This document shows, one piece after another, positions 42,518 through 51,553 of a stretch of 64,000 bases of DNA. The first letter of the stretch is position 1. Every line of letters starts with the position of its first letter. Origin of the DNA: Paenibacillus cookii. GTDB lineage: Bacteria > Bacillota > Bacilli > Paenibacillales > Paenibacillaceae. The notes under the pieces were generated by a model, which did no database searches, was not told the origin of the DNA, and worked only from the letters and a program-made list of their open reading frames with translations. The stretch lies in contig NZ_BORW01000015.1 of the NCBI RefSeq assembly GCF_018333375.1, positions 1 through 64,000 on the forward strand, given 5' to 3'. The translations under genes were made by a program, and so were the position numbers.

Positions 42518-44245
42518 TCACTCCTTTGCGATCGTTACGGTAATCTTGACGCCTGCCTCCTCGTTGTTATCGACCTCCATGGAAAAGCCCTCTCCATAGA
42601 AAAAGTGCAGCCGGGTATACACGTTGCGCAGGCCAATGCTCTTGACAGGAGCATCATCACGGCTTGAAAGATTCCGCTTCACTTCGTCCAAACGTTCCCT
42701 GGAGATTCCTTTTCCGTTGTCGACAAATTCGAGCACGAAGCGCCGATCCGTTTCCCAGCCGTTGACGACCAGTAAATTAAATTCGTTGCCCGGATCGAAG
42801 CCATGAACGAAAAAATTCTCCGCCAGAGGCTGCATCCAAAATTTCACGGTAGACACGTTCCAAAGCGCCTCATCCACATTCAGCTGATAATAAAACCGCC
42901 CCGGGTACTTCAACTCCATGATTTTCAAATACTTTTGCAAAAGCTCCAGCTCGCTGCCGATGGATATGATATTTTCTTTCTTCACGATATCCCGGTATAA
43001 AGCGCCTAAGGTCGCGATGGCATCGGCGGTGTCGACGTCGCGGTTCACCAAAGCGGTAGAGCGAATGGCCTCTAACGTGTTGTACAGGAAGTGGGGATTA
43101 ATCTGATGTTGAAGCGCCTTCATTTCGGTCTCCTGCTGTTTGAGCTTCAGCAAATATTCGGTGCGGATATGTTTATCAAGCTGAAGAACCATGTCATCCA
43201 GTTCCCGGGCAATCATGCCGTATTCGTTCCGCCTGTAACGGGCCGGAGAATTCGACGTAAAGTCCGCGGTTTTCACGCGTTTGATGGAATAGATGATGCG
43301 CTGAAGGAATCGCGCGTCGTCACGCAGATTGTAAACAATAATAAGCAATACGCTGATCATCGCCAGCAATATGATGAATAACACCGCCGCAATAATGCCG
43401 GTATTTTGACGCATAAGCATCGGCAGGTCGACAAGAACGACGAAGCGGAAATCAAATTTGGTGGAAGAAAAGGTCATAAAATACGTGCTATTCAACCCGC
43501 CTAATGAAAGATAGCCGCTGTTTCGTCCATCCTCCGCCGCTCGAAGGACCCGTTCCCCGGCATGGCGGTTCCCGCCTAAGATCATGTACACCTCGCCGGA
43601 AGCGCTTACGGCTGCAGCCGTGTCCAATTTGTAGCTGTTTATTTTTTTGAACAGCTGCTCGCTGCTGATCAAGAAACGGAACTCCCCGATCTGGCGGGAA
43701 ATCTGGTTCGGGTCGGATAACTTTTTGCGGTATACGAATCCCTTTTGGATCGTCTCGCGAAAGGTTTCATCCGTGTTCGGCAGGCGGAATGCGAAGCTGT
43801 CATTGCCGCTGCTGTCAAAGCGAACCGCATTGCCCCGCGACGCGGTATGGAGGCTGATTTGCGTAATGTCTCCCTGCCCGGAGCTGTACAAAAAAGCTTT
43901 CATGTCGTCGGGAAAGGAGACGAGCGGTTCGTTAAAGTGGCTGTTTTTCAGCCTGTTCGTCAGATACCCCTCCGCGCTGTTGCCCAAAAAGTACCTGGCA
44001 TCGGTCATCAGCCGATTGTTGGAGTATATTCGCTGCATGTATGCCTCGATGCGGTCCGCATCATACTGAAGCTCGTTTTCGATGCGGGCAAAGGCGCTGA
44101 CAGCCTCGGTTCGGGCGTTTTCGATCCATTGATACAGCAGTATCGCACAAGTCAGAATGCCAAGCGCCAACCCTAAAGTCACCACAAATACCGTATACGC
44201 AATGAATTTGCCGCGGTATATCTTAATCTGCAGAAAAGAACCCAT
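42518..44245 (-). CDS. YesM-type sensor histidine kinase
   Basis: The 575-residue kinase has an N-terminal membrane helix, an extracytoplasmic sensor region, a second helix near 275-300 (IIAAVLFIILLAMISVLLI), a HAMP-like linker, the phospho-histidine in HQINPHFLYNTLEAIR and a HATPase domain ending near the C-terminus. I chose ATG 44245 (MGSFLQIK) because AAAGGAGG is 6 nt before it; the longer frame starts inside that site. It forms a two-component pair with the downstream regulator. Confidence 0.9.
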   Translation of the reverse strand: MGSFLQIKIYRGKFIAYTVFVVTLGLALGILTCAILLYQWIENARTEAVSAFARIENELQYDADRIEAYMQRIYSNNRLMTDARYFLGNSAEGYLTNRLKNSHFNEPLVSFPDDMKAFLYSSGQGDITQISLHTASRGNAVRFDSSGNDSFAFRLPNTDETFRETIQKGFVYRKKLSDPNQISRQIGEFRFLISSEQLFKKINSYKLDTAAAVSASGEVYMILGGNRHAGERVLRAAEDGRNSGYLSLGGLNSTYFMTFSSTKFDFRFVVLVDLPMLMRQNTGIIAAVLFIILLAMISVLLIIVYNLRDDARFLQRIIYSIKRVKTADFTSNSPARYRRNEYGMIARELDDMVLQLDKHIRTEYLLKLKQQETEMKALQHQINPHFLYNTLEAIRSTALVNRDVDTADAIATLGALYRDIVKKENIISIGSELELLQKYLKIMELKYPGRFYYQLNVDEALWNVSTVKFWMQPLAENFFVHGFDPGNEFNLLVVNGWETDRRFVLEFVDNGKGISRERLDEVKRNLSSRDDAPVKSIGLRNVYTRLHFFYGEGFSMEVDNNEEAGVKITVTIAKE

Positions 44246-44401
44246 GCGACGCCTCCTTTGCATCAGGTTTTAACGGAGGATTTTGCAAAATCCTGAACGG
44301 TGAGCACTCCATTTCACGTAAAGCAATTTCATTATATCTTGTTTTCCTGGATCAGGAGGATGCAAAATTCGATCCGTTTCGACATTGGGATTCTGGCAAA
44401 T

Positions 44402-44441
44402 AAGAAAGCCCGAACGGGCAAATGATCCTTCCGTTCGGGCT
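44402..44441 (-). terminator. Terminator after the binding-protein gene
   Basis: AGCCCGAACGG/CCGTTCGGGCT, an 11-bp stem with a 13-nt loop, is followed on the minus strand by TTTCTTATTT. It separates the permease/binding-protein operon from the kinase operon. Confidence 0.85.
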
Positions 44442-44469
44442 TCCAAGTCGGGCGTTGGCTTTGTATGAC

Positions 44470-45957
44470 TCACTTAAAGAAAGCATCAATTTGCTCTTGG
44501 GCGGCTTTCATGAGGGTATCCATGCCTGCGGCTTTCAGTTCGGACACGATCTTCGGAACCATTTTCTCCGGATCGGATGCGCCCGTGAGCAATTCATAAC
44601 GGTATTTGTCCCATACCGCCTTGGTATTCGCCACCTCTGTAGAGAGATTGGTAATATCCATGGAGAAACCCAGCAGCGAAGACGCAAACGCTTGTTCATT
44701 CAGCTTTTTAACCTGTTCCCATTGGTCTTTAGGCGCATCCTTCTGCGTTGCCATGTTGAAGAATGTACCTTGCGTGTAGGCAGCGAGCGGCCATGTATCT
44801 GTCGTGCGCTCGATAACTTTCTCGCCATCCACTTTCTTGTAATCCACGCCCTCTTCGCCAAAAGCGAGCATGTTGCGCAGCTTCGGATCGGTATTGACCA
44901 ACTCCAAATATTTCAGAGCTTCTTTTTTATATTTCGAGTTGGCGGAAATAGCGTTCAAAGAACCTTGGATCGTCGTTGTCGTGTAGATCGGTCCGTAATT
45001 CTGTACCATATCGTACTTTTCAACGCCATTGTTCACTTGCCAGCTCACTTCTGCACCAGGGAAACCTTGAGCGCTCATGAATGGTTTGCCTTTATCCGGT
45101 TCAGGCTTGGTTGGCGCGTCCGGATTGATAATGCCGTCTTGATACCATTGATGCAGCATTTTCAAATTCTCCATCACGTCCGGCTGTTCGAGAACAGATA
45201 CGACCTTACGCGAAGCATCGTCCGCCTTTACGCCGATCGGAGCGAGTCCAAGGGCCATATCGTCGTATTCGTTAAAGAATCCGTTTAAGCCTTCGCTTTG
45301 CGTCATCGGCAGCGGATAGAAGCTTTTGCCTTCTCCTGCTTTCATGTCATGGAACGGCTTGTCAAGGTCCTTCAGCGTTTTCATGTTTGGCACGTCAATG
45401 CCGTATTTCTCAACATACTTATGATCGAATACCCAATACTGGGTTAGGGACGAGTCCTTGTACGTCGGTACGGAGTAAATTTTGCCGCCGACTTTTGAGC
45501 CGTCCCATACCTTTTCGGGAATCAGCTTATACAGATCCGGCGTTTCGCTTTGCACGAGATCCGTGAGGTCGGCAAAGGCGCCCATCGCAACTTGCTGATT
45601 GTACTTGGAACCGTTCGTGAACATGATATCGAAAGGTTCGCCCGTATTTACGATCGTGTTGATCTTCGTATCCCATTCGCCCCAGCTGGCCACTTTGATA
45701 TCCACTTTGACGCCGATTTTTTCGGCTGTGTATTCATTCATCGCTGCGACAGCCTTGTCAAAATTGTTCGGAACCTGGCCGCCGATCGTCCACCATACCA
45801 ACGTAGGCACATCAGTGGAAGATGAAGAAGTTTTGGAAGCATCGGAAGCCTTCGGATCGGAAGCGGATGTATCCGACTTCGAGCCGCAAGCTGCGAGCGC
45901 CGACATCAGAAGCGTCAGAACGCAAGCGGTAGAAAGGAGCTTCAAAGGCTTTTTCAT
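44470..45957 (-). CDS. Extracellular sugar-binding lipoprotein (LplA-like)
   Basis: The 495-residue product starts with a lipoprotein signal and lipobox ALAAC near residue 24, followed by a Ser/Asp/Lys-rich linker of about 25 residues. The remainder matches large solute-binding proteins associated with LplB/LplC permeases, which are encoded directly upstream. GGGGG precedes the ATG. The likely cargo is a complex oligosaccharide, but no glycosidase gene is nearby to name it. Confidence 0.9.
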   Translation of the reverse strand: MKKPLKLLSTACVLTLLMSALAACGSKSDTSASDPKASDASKTSSSSTDVPTLVWWTIGGQVPNNFDKAVAAMNEYTAEKIGVKVDIKVASWGEWDTKINTIVNTGEPFDIMFTNGSKYNQQVAMGAFADLTDLVQSETPDLYKLIPEKVWDGSKVGGKIYSVPTYKDSSLTQYWVFDHKYVEKYGIDVPNMKTLKDLDKPFHDMKAGEGKSFYPLPMTQSEGLNGFFNEYDDMALGLAPIGVKADDASRKVVSVLEQPDVMENLKMLHQWYQDGIINPDAPTKPEPDKGKPFMSAQGFPGAEVSWQVNNGVEKYDMVQNYGPIYTTTTIQGSLNAISANSKYKKEALKYLELVNTDPKLRNMLAFGEEGVDYKKVDGEKVIERTTDTWPLAAYTQGTFFNMATQKDAPKDQWEQVKKLNEQAFASSLLGFSMDITNLSTEVANTKAVWDKYRYELLTGASDPEKMVPKIVSELKAAGMDTLMKAAQEQIDAFFK

Positions 45958-46133
45958 AGGTATTTCCCCCTTATAAATGTTGTTCTTGCGCCGTTTTGAA
46001 AATTTTTGTATACAAGTTGGTGATGATCAGAACGGCGATGTATAAAAGAAAACGTCTTTTCGACGGATTCTCTAAGCAGACGGACCGCTTTTAGCGGAAC
46101 CTTTTCCCCAATGCTTAGCCTTCGGGCGACGTC

Positions 46134-47063
46134 TTATCCCTTGACGGCGCCGATCGTCAGGCCGGAAATGAAGTACCGCTGGAAGAACGGGTAAGCAAAA
46201 GCTACAGGGAGCACGATAATGATCGCCACCGCCATCCGCGCGGATTCTTTCGGCATCGTTGCCGCAAGCACCGCGTAGCTGACGCCCATACTGGCGGCAT
46301 TTTTCGCGAGAGCATCCACGTTGCTCATCAAGTTGTTCAGCAGCGCCTGCAAGGAATACAGATCCTGGTTGTTGATGTACAGCATCGATTGGAACCAGTC
46401 ATTCCAGTAAGCAAAGCACAGGAACAGTCCGATGGTCGCAATAACCGGCAAGGAAATCGGCAGAACGATCGAGAAGAAAATACGCAGCTGGCCCGCGCCG
46501 TCGATTTCCGCGGATTCGATCAGGCCGTCCGGAATCGTGCTCTTAAAGAACGTTTTGCAAATAATGACGTTGAAGGACGAAACCGCCAGCGGTAAAATCA
46601 GCGCCCAAACCGTATCCTTAAGTCCAAGCAAATTGGCGTTGATGTAATAGCTGGAAACCAAACCGCCATTGAAGATCATCGGAATAAATACGATCCAGGT
46701 CAGCAGCCCCTTGAGCTTATAATTCGGCCGGGAGATGACGTAGCCCATGGAGGCGGTCAGCAGCACGCCCAGTACCGTGCCCACAATCGTGACCAATACC
46801 GATATGCCGAGCGCACGCAGAATCATCGTCCCTTGCTGTGCTATATAACTGTAGGCATCGCCGGAAAACGCGGTTGGAATGATGTGATATCCCGTCTGAC
46901 GGATGGAATCCTCGCTGGATAAGGATATGGAAAGCACAACCAGCATCGGCACCACGCACACTAACGCGAGCAAAATAAAGATGAGATTGAACACGATGTT
47001 GACGCCTTTGCTCGGGCGGTTGAATTTATCCAACCCGCTTTCATAAACCGTTCTTGCTGCCAT
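46134..47063 (-). CDS. Carbohydrate ABC permease (LplC type)
   Basis: The 309-residue protein has six membrane helices and the EAA loop (ESAEIDGAGQLRIFFSIVLPI); it ends YFISGLTIGAVKG, typical of this branch. I use ATG 47063 (MAARTVYESG), which has AGGGGGTG before it; an upstream in-frame GTG falls in that site. It forms the membrane channel with the LplB-type partner. A short hairpin-rich gap of 176 nt precedes the binding-protein gene. Confidence 0.9.
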   Translation of the reverse strand: MAARTVYESGLDKFNRPSKGVNIVFNLIFILLALVCVVPMLVVLSISLSSEDSIRQTGYHIIPTAFSGDAYSYIAQQGTMILRALGISVLVTIVGTVLGVLLTASMGYVISRPNYKLKGLLTWIVFIPMIFNGGLVSSYYINANLLGLKDTVWALILPLAVSSFNVIICKTFFKSTIPDGLIESAEIDGAGQLRIFFSIVLPISLPVIATIGLFLCFAYWNDWFQSMLYINNQDLYSLQALLNNLMSNVDALAKNAASMGVSYAVLAATMPKESARMAVAIIIVLPVAFAYPFFQRYFISGLTIGAVKG

Positions 47064-47075
47064 AAAACGCACCCC

Positions 47076-48020
47076 CTACATCATCGCGCTATCCGGATCT
47101 ATTCTGCGAACGATCCAGTTTGCCGTTAGAATCGTGATACAACCCAGCACGGATTGCACGAATGCGGCCGCGGAAGCCATGCCGACAGTGGCCGTTTTGA
47201 GTTGCTTATAAACCAATACATCAATGGTGGTGGTCACGTTAAACAAGGAATTCGAATCCCGCGGTACCTGGAAGAACAATCCGAAATCCGTGTAGAAGAT
47301 GCGGCCCACGGCCAAGATAAACATCATGACGATCACCAGTTTCATCAACGGTAGGGTAATGAATCGCGTCTGCTGCCAGATGGAAGCGCCATCAATGACG
47401 GCCGCCTCATAGTAGGTTTTATCAATGCCGGTGATTGTCGCCAAGTAAACGACCAGGCCGTAACCTACGCTTTTCCAAACATGCATGAAGATCAAAAGGT
47501 AAGGCCAGTATTTCGACTCCATATACCAGTTGATCGGCTCGCCGCCCATACTAACCAGCATTTGATTGACAATCCCTTTGTCAAAGCTCAAAAATGCCCA
47601 GCCTACCGCCGAAACGACGACCCATGACAGAAAATAGGGCAAAAACATCATGGTTTGATACACTTTGCCCGCCCTCCGATTGTGCAGCATGCCGACCATC
47701 AGGGCTAAAGCAACGGGGATGACAATGCCAAGGACGATAAAAACGATGTTGTATCCCAGCGTATTTCGAATAATGATCCAGGCATCGTTGGATTTGAACA
47801 AAAATTCGAAGTTCTTGAACCCTGCCCATGGACTGTTAATGACGTTGCTTAGAAATCCGCCGCTTATTCTAAAGTTCTTAAAGGCGATGATGATGCCGAA
47901 CATGGGTAAGAAGCAGAAAAGAATGTACCATATGGTCGTCGGCAGCGCCAAAAGCGTCAGCTCGGCATCTTGCTTGCGCCATCGCGTTCGTAAGCGCTTA
48001 CCTTTCGTCTTAGTGCTCAT
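47076..48020 (-). CDS. Sugar ABC permease (LplB type)
   Basis: This 314-residue permease has six membrane helices and the EAA loop (EAAVIDGASIWQQTRFITLPL). I chose ATG 48020 (MSTKTKGKR), 7 nt after GAGGTG; an upstream ATG lies 21 nt earlier without a good site. It is the first gene of the permease-permease-binding protein operon. Two CcpA-like dyads lie near its start (47989-48000 and 48079-48092), so carbon catabolite repression is likely. Confidence 0.9.
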   Translation of the reverse strand: MSTKTKGKRLRTRWRKQDAELTLLALPTTIWYILFCFLPMFGIIIAFKNFRISGGFLSNVINSPWAGFKNFEFLFKSNDAWIIIRNTLGYNIVFIVLGIVIPVALALMVGMLHNRRAGKVYQTMMFLPYFLSWVVVSAVGWAFLSFDKGIVNQMLVSMGGEPINWYMESKYWPYLLIFMHVWKSVGYGLVVYLATITGIDKTYYEAAVIDGASIWQQTRFITLPLMKLVIVMMFILAVGRIFYTDFGLFFQVPRDSNSLFNVTTTIDVLVYKQLKTATVGMASAAAFVQSVLGCITILTANWIVRRIDPDSAMM

Positions 48021-48078
48021 GTCTGTCACCTCTTCCGTCATCCTATATTGCTTTGTTGTAAGTCAATTTTATAAGAAA

Positions 48079-48092
48079 TAGAGCGCTTTCAT
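48079..48092 (-). promoter_or_regulatory. Candidate cre (CcpA) sites of the LplBC operon
   Basis: On the minus strand ATGAAAGCGCTCTA matches most of the cre consensus and lies upstream of the permease start. A second palindrome GTAAGCGCTTAC falls in the first codons of the gene at about 47989-48000. Two sites around the promoter are common for CcpA-repressed sugar operons. Confidence 0.55.
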
Positions 48093-48151
48093 CCAGATAA
48101 CAAACATGATAAAGTAGTCAACAAACGTTAGGTTTTGCAAGGTTCATGGAC

Positions 48152-48200
48152 AAAAAAAGACAACCACCATCGACCTGGAAATCGGTCGACAATGGTTGTC
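48152..48200 (-). terminator. Terminator after the SLH remnant
   Basis: GACAACCATTGTCGAC pairs with GTCGATGGTGGTTGTC and is followed by seven T on the minus strand. It resembles the orphan terminator at 20874-20912. Confidence 0.8.
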
Positions 48201-48214
48201 CCGCGGATATTGAA

Positions 48215-48307
48215 TTATTTATCGATCAGGTCGGTCGCCTTCAGCATTCTTGCGATCAGCACCGTCACCTCTGCGCGCGTCATCGGTGCTTTCGGACTGA
48301 GAACCTC
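48215..48307 (-). pseudogene. SLH-domain C-terminal remnant
   Basis: The minus strand encodes a 31-residue tail (SPKAPMTRAEVTVLIARMLK, then ATDLIDK and TAA) that matches the end of an SLH motif. No start or upstream SLH sequence is present; the frame runs back into a helicase fragment in another phase. It is the 3' scar of a lost S-layer-type gene that still has its terminator. Confidence 0.75.
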
Positions 48308-48536
48308 AGGTCCGTTCCATAATCGCCAGATCCGCCAAAGTGTTTAAGATCGTCTGGGTCCTACCTGTCCCAGGAGGGCCCTCGACAATACTGATGGCGC
48401 TTTTTAAAGCTTGGTCAAGCGCCGTTCTTTGACTCAAATTGTATCTGAATGAATAGGTTCGCTTGTAACAGGCATATCGCTCACTATAGGACGTTTCAAA
48501 AGATAGTGGCTTAAGTACACTGTCCGGATCTAATAG
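48306..48536 (-). pseudogene. Superfamily I helicase/AAA fragment
   Basis: An open minus-strand stretch with no start encodes SFETSYSERYACYKRTYSF, then YNLSQRTALDQALKSAISI, VEGPPGTGRTQTILN, and LADLAIMERT before TGA. This is the Walker A region of a superfamily I helicase-like ATPase, but the expected lysine of GPPGTGKT is arginine (AGG for AAG). Both ends are missing, and it is joined to the SLH remnant, so this is a recombination scar. Confidence 0.75.
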
Positions 48537-48576
48537 AAAAAAGGCTGCCCTCCGATTGATTCGGAAAGCGGCCTTT
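48537..48576 (-). terminator. Terminator of the SDR gene
   Basis: AAAGGCCGC pairs with GCAGCCTTT around a long loop and is followed by TTTT on the minus strand, 20 nt after the SDR stop. Confidence 0.75.
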
Positions 48577-48596
48577 CTTAAAGACTACATATGATG

Positions 48597-49388
48597 TTAA
48601 AAAATCGTAGGCACCATGCCCCCGTCCATACGGATCGGAGAACCTTTGAATGCGGATGCATAGGGGCTGCAGACAAATGCAACGAGCCTGCCTATTTCAA
48701 AAGGCTTGATAAAACGCTGAATTTCGGATTGGGGCAGGTTTGCAGCCATAAATTTTTTCTCTTTTTCCGAAAATGACATATCATCAGGAAACATACTCTC
48801 AATGATCTGATATACGTTTTCAGAAAGCGTTGGTCCAGGCATAATCGTATTGGAGGTGACTTCCGTTCCTGCCGTAAGTTTAGATAAGCTTTTGGACAGC
48901 GATAGTAACATGGATTTGGTCACGGCATACTGAGGCATTTGCCCTGATGGCATCACGGCTTCTTCACTTGCAATAAAGATGATTCGTCCATCATTGTTAT
49001 TCAACATTTTAGGCAAATAAAATTTAGATAATCCGTTCGCAGCCAGGACATTCGTTCGGAAGTATTTTTCCCATATTTCATCGTCAACGTCATCATAAGA
49101 CATGATTTCATAAATCCCCATATTGTTCACCAGAATATCGACGTGGGGATATTTCTCGAGCAAAGCTTCTCTTTGCTGCAAATCCACAATATCGGCCGTT
49201 GCATTCTGAGGAAAGGTATCCGGGAACTCCGACTTCAATTCATTTACGGTTCGTTCTACCTCTTCATGCTTCCGTCCGTTAACGAGGACATTGACGCCTT
49301 CTCTTGCAAGTTCAATGGCAATGGCTTTCCCTATACCTTTCGTCGATCCGGTTACCAAAGCCGTTTTGTTCTTTAATCCCATATCCAT
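48597..49388 (-). CDS. Short-chain dehydrogenase/reductase
   Basis: This 263-residue SDR has the cofactor motif TGSTKGIG (14-21), NNMG near 88, the catalytic Ser in IFIASEE and the YxxxK motif YAVTK (about 153-157). These are the features of classical NAD(P)-dependent SDRs. The C-terminal DGGMVPTIF matches the usual dimer end. AAAGGAG lies 11 nt before the ATG. The substrate is unknown, and an AraC regulator gene lies upstream in the same direction. Confidence 0.92.
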   Translation of the reverse strand: MDMGLKNKTALVTGSTKGIGKAIAIELAREGVNVLVNGRKHEEVERTVNELKSEFPDTFPQNATADIVDLQQREALLEKYPHVDILVNNMGIYEIMSYDDVDDEIWEKYFRTNVLAANGLSKFYLPKMLNNNDGRIIFIASEEAVMPSGQMPQYAVTKSMLLSLSKSLSKLTAGTEVTSNTIMPGPTLSENVYQIIESMFPDDMSFSEKEKKFMAANLPQSEIQRFIKPFEIGRLVAFVCSPYASAFKGSPIRMDGGMVPTIF

Positions 49389-49593
49389 AACTTAGGTGTC
49401 TCCTTTGTTGTCATTCGCAGCAAGCTGATTAGAAATTATTCTTGGAACATCCTTGTGCTCCGGATAGGGATTATGTTACTTTGTCTGGACCGCCTGGTAA
49501 CTAGCGTGAAACGCCGAATTTCTTGTTTAACCCGCCAAATATAATGAAGCCCGGAAAATGCCAGCCATGTTAGGAGCGAGTTAGGCCGGGATT

Positions 49594-50610
49594 TTATGAC
49601 GTTGGATTTGCCCTTAAATATTCGGAACGCCAATTGGAAGGAGTATCGCCTTCCCAAAGGCGAAAGGCGCGGTAAAACGAGTTCTGGTCTTCATATCCAA
49701 TTAAATAAGCCACTTCTTTGATATTAAGCTTGGGTTCTGCCAAGTATTCCCGAGCCTGTTCATGCCGAACCTGTGTCAGCAACCGCTTGAAAGTTGTACC
49801 TTCGTCAGTAAGACGGCGCTGCAAGGTACGCTCGCTCATGCAAAGCTCGTTCGCCACAGCCCGAATGTCCAGGCCCCCTCCGATTAAACTGCGCTTCAGG
49901 ATCCGTCTGACGATCTCAGCGATTGAACGGTTGCGATCTTCCTCCAATGATTGGTCCAATACAGGAGTCAAGATCTCCAGCAACTCTTTATTATGCGAAA
50001 TAAAGGGGCGATCCAGGTCTCTTCGATGCAGCGTCAATCGGTTAGCGGTTGTTCCCGTTCGGACCGAGCACCCGAAGTATGACTCAAGGGCCGTTACATC
50101 CCCCATCGGGTGAGAAAATTCTATGGACCGTGCAGTCAAAGGCAAACCGGTGCCCCGTCGACCAAGCTCCAGAAGAAGGGCAAGTGTAGCTCCAACCAAC
50201 ATGGGCGGTCCGGGTTGCTGTTGCTCTCTGTGCGTCCATTCCAATTCGATCGTACAGGCCTCGCCCTCTTCGGTTATACGCAAGCTTTCCGGAGGGCACA
50301 GTTGTTTGTACCTGGCCATTCGGTAAAGAGCGTCGCGATAATCATGCGCATGATAGGTCGCCAAGACGGGCGGCGGGTACTGTGCCGTTTCAAACACGGT
50401 TGCAAGTTTGATGATTCCAACGGCAATGTCACCAACGAGATCGGCGTAAGCTTGCCAGATTTTAAAATATTGGGCCGCGGTGACGGCAGCCGATTCTGTC
50501 ATCATGCTCAGCGGCAGTTGCGCTTTGCTCGCTACTTCATGCGGGGCAATTCCTAATTGTTGTAGTCCCGCCCAAAATCCCGACGGGAATTTTATACGGT
50601 CAGATTTCAT
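49594..50610 (-). CDS. AraC-family regulator with N-terminal arabinose-binding-like domain
   Basis: The 338-residue regulator has an N-terminal ligand-binding domain of the OruR/ArgR type (FWAGLQQLGIAPHEVASKAQ at its start) and a C-terminal AraC helix pair (LDIRAVANELCMSERTLQRR, LNIKEVAYLIGYEDQNSFYR). AAAGGAG precedes the ATG. It stands alone, 205 nt upstream of the SDR gene, which it may control. The ligand is not known. Confidence 0.9.
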   Translation of the reverse strand: MKSDRIKFPSGFWAGLQQLGIAPHEVASKAQLPLSMMTESAAVTAAQYFKIWQAYADLVGDIAVGIIKLATVFETAQYPPPVLATYHAHDYRDALYRMARYKQLCPPESLRITEEGEACTIELEWTHREQQQPGPPMLVGATLALLLELGRRGTGLPLTARSIEFSHPMGDVTALESYFGCSVRTGTTANRLTLHRRDLDRPFISHNKELLEILTPVLDQSLEEDRNRSIAEIVRRILKRSLIGGGLDIRAVANELCMSERTLQRRLTDEGTTFKRLLTQVRHEQAREYLAEPKLNIKEVAYLIGYEDQNSFYRAFRLWEGDTPSNWRSEYLRANPTS

Positions 50611-50729
50611 AACCTATGACTCCTTTAGATGCGAACCTAAAAAAAATAAAAGGTCAGCCAAGATACATCCTGACTGCCCTTTTATATAGTTTTTGACGAC
50701 CATTGTGGTGTCACCGGCCCTCGCTTGAT

Positions 50730-50945
50730 TCAGTGCTTCGTCTGATTAGGACTTGTATTTTCTAAAACAGGCAGCATTTTCTCGCTTTTCTCCATGAAGG
50801 AATGGCATTGGACACAAATCGGTTGAATCAAAAAAACAAAGTTATCCCTCATCCATCCGTTGCACTTTTCATTCGTGCATGACCATATCGTTGTCATTTC
50901 CTCTGGAAGTAGTTCCATCATCAGTCTTTTCCGTGAATCGTACAA
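50730..50945 (-). CDS. YdjO-like cold-inducible small zinc-ribbon-type protein
   Basis: The family signature is clear: WSCTNEKCNGWMRDNF followed by PICVQCHSFM, giving two CxxC-like pairs that could bind zinc, as in B. subtilis YdjO. I chose TTG 50945 because AGAGGGA precedes it and the product (71 residues) then has the normal YdjO length; an ATG at 50975 is possible. It lies just after the terminator of a cold-shock gene, a common pairing in Paenibacillaceae, so read-through could give cold induction. Confidence 0.78.
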   Translation of the reverse strand: MYDSRKRLMMELLPEEMTTIWSCTNEKCNGWMRDNFVFLIQPICVQCHSFMEKSEKMLPVLENTSPNQTKH

Positions 50946-50980
50946 GCAGCATCCCTCTTTCTCTTCTGGAATCATGAGCG

Positions 50981-51012
50981 AAAAAAAGGCCCCGACACGA
51001 AGTGCGGGACCT
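50981..51012 (-). terminator. Terminator of the cold-shock gene
   Basis: GGTCCCGCAC...GTGTCGGGGCC on the minus strand is followed by seven T, 15 nt after the csp stop. Confidence 0.85.
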
Positions 51013-51026
51013 TCCAAACTACAGTT

Positions 51027-51227
51027 TTACAGTTTAACGACATTCTCAGCCTGCGGGCCGCGATTGCCTTGAACGACATTAAATTCGACTCTTTGACCTT
51101 CGTCCAAAGATTTGAAGCCGTCGCCAACGATGGCACTGAAGTGCACAAATACGTCGTCTCCGCCTTCAACCTCGATAAAACCAAATCCTTTGTCTGCATT
51201 AAACCATTTTACTGTTCCTTGTGTCAT
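51027..51227 (-). CDS. Cold-shock protein (CspA/CspB family)
   Basis: The 66-residue OB-fold protein has both nucleic-acid-binding motifs, KGFGFI and VFVHF, and the [11 protein letters not shown] start. It binds single-stranded RNA and acts as an RNA chaperone. I use ATG 51227, which has GGAGG before it; the frame extends two codons further to a TTG. A long leader of about 120 nt carries a terminator-like hairpin (see 51273-51335). Confidence 0.96.
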   Translation of the reverse strand: MTQGTVKWFNADKGFGFIEVEGGDDVFVHFSAIVGDGFKSLDEGQRVEFNVVQGNRGPQAENVVKL

Positions 51228-51272
51228 GGTCAATTACCTCCATCATTTTATTTTTACATGATCTTTGAATTT

Positions 51273-51335
51273 AAAAAAAAATCACATATTGTACAAGGCT
51301 ACATAATCAAAATCTAACCCTCTACAATATGTGAT
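51273..51335 (-). promoter_or_regulatory. Leader attenuator of the cold-shock gene
   Basis: On the minus strand ATCACATATTGTA (complement of 51323-51335) pairs perfectly with TACAATATGTGAT (51281-51293) across a 29-nt loop and is followed by nine T. This is an intrinsic terminator inside the csp leader, between promoter and gene, and may act as a temperature-sensitive attenuator. Confidence 0.7.
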
Positions 51336-51360
51336 CTCAGGTTCAAATTCTAATAAATCA

Positions 51361-51389
51361 ACTATAACACACCTGGAGTTGATTTACAA
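51361..51389 (-). promoter_or_regulatory. csp promoter
   Basis: The minus strand has TTGTAA (51389-51384), a 17-nt spacer and TATAGT (51366-51361). Transcription would start about 10 nt before the leader hairpin. Confidence 0.65.
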
Positions 51390-51525
51390 GTTTGTTTTGA
51401 ATTTGTTTCGATTTTATTGCCTTCGCCTCATTCTGAAGTACGACACCGCATAAACTTTCCTGTGTGATGCTTAAAGGCGAAAAACAGCGGCTTGGTAAAT
51501 CCACGGTTCGCCAAGTAGTGGTCAT

Positions 51526-51553
51526 AAAAAAAAGAGAGCTTCTAAAGCTCTCT
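51526..51553 (-). terminator. Terminator of the Sensor-domain gene
   Basis: AGAGAGCTT/AAGCTCTCT on the minus strand is followed by eight T. The stop codon at 51542 lies within the hairpin. Confidence 0.85.

Noticed and set aside
49436-49657. A 73-codon minus-strand frame between the SDR and AraC genes
   Set aside because: It overlaps the end of the AraC gene in another phase, has no ribosome site and no recognisable domain.
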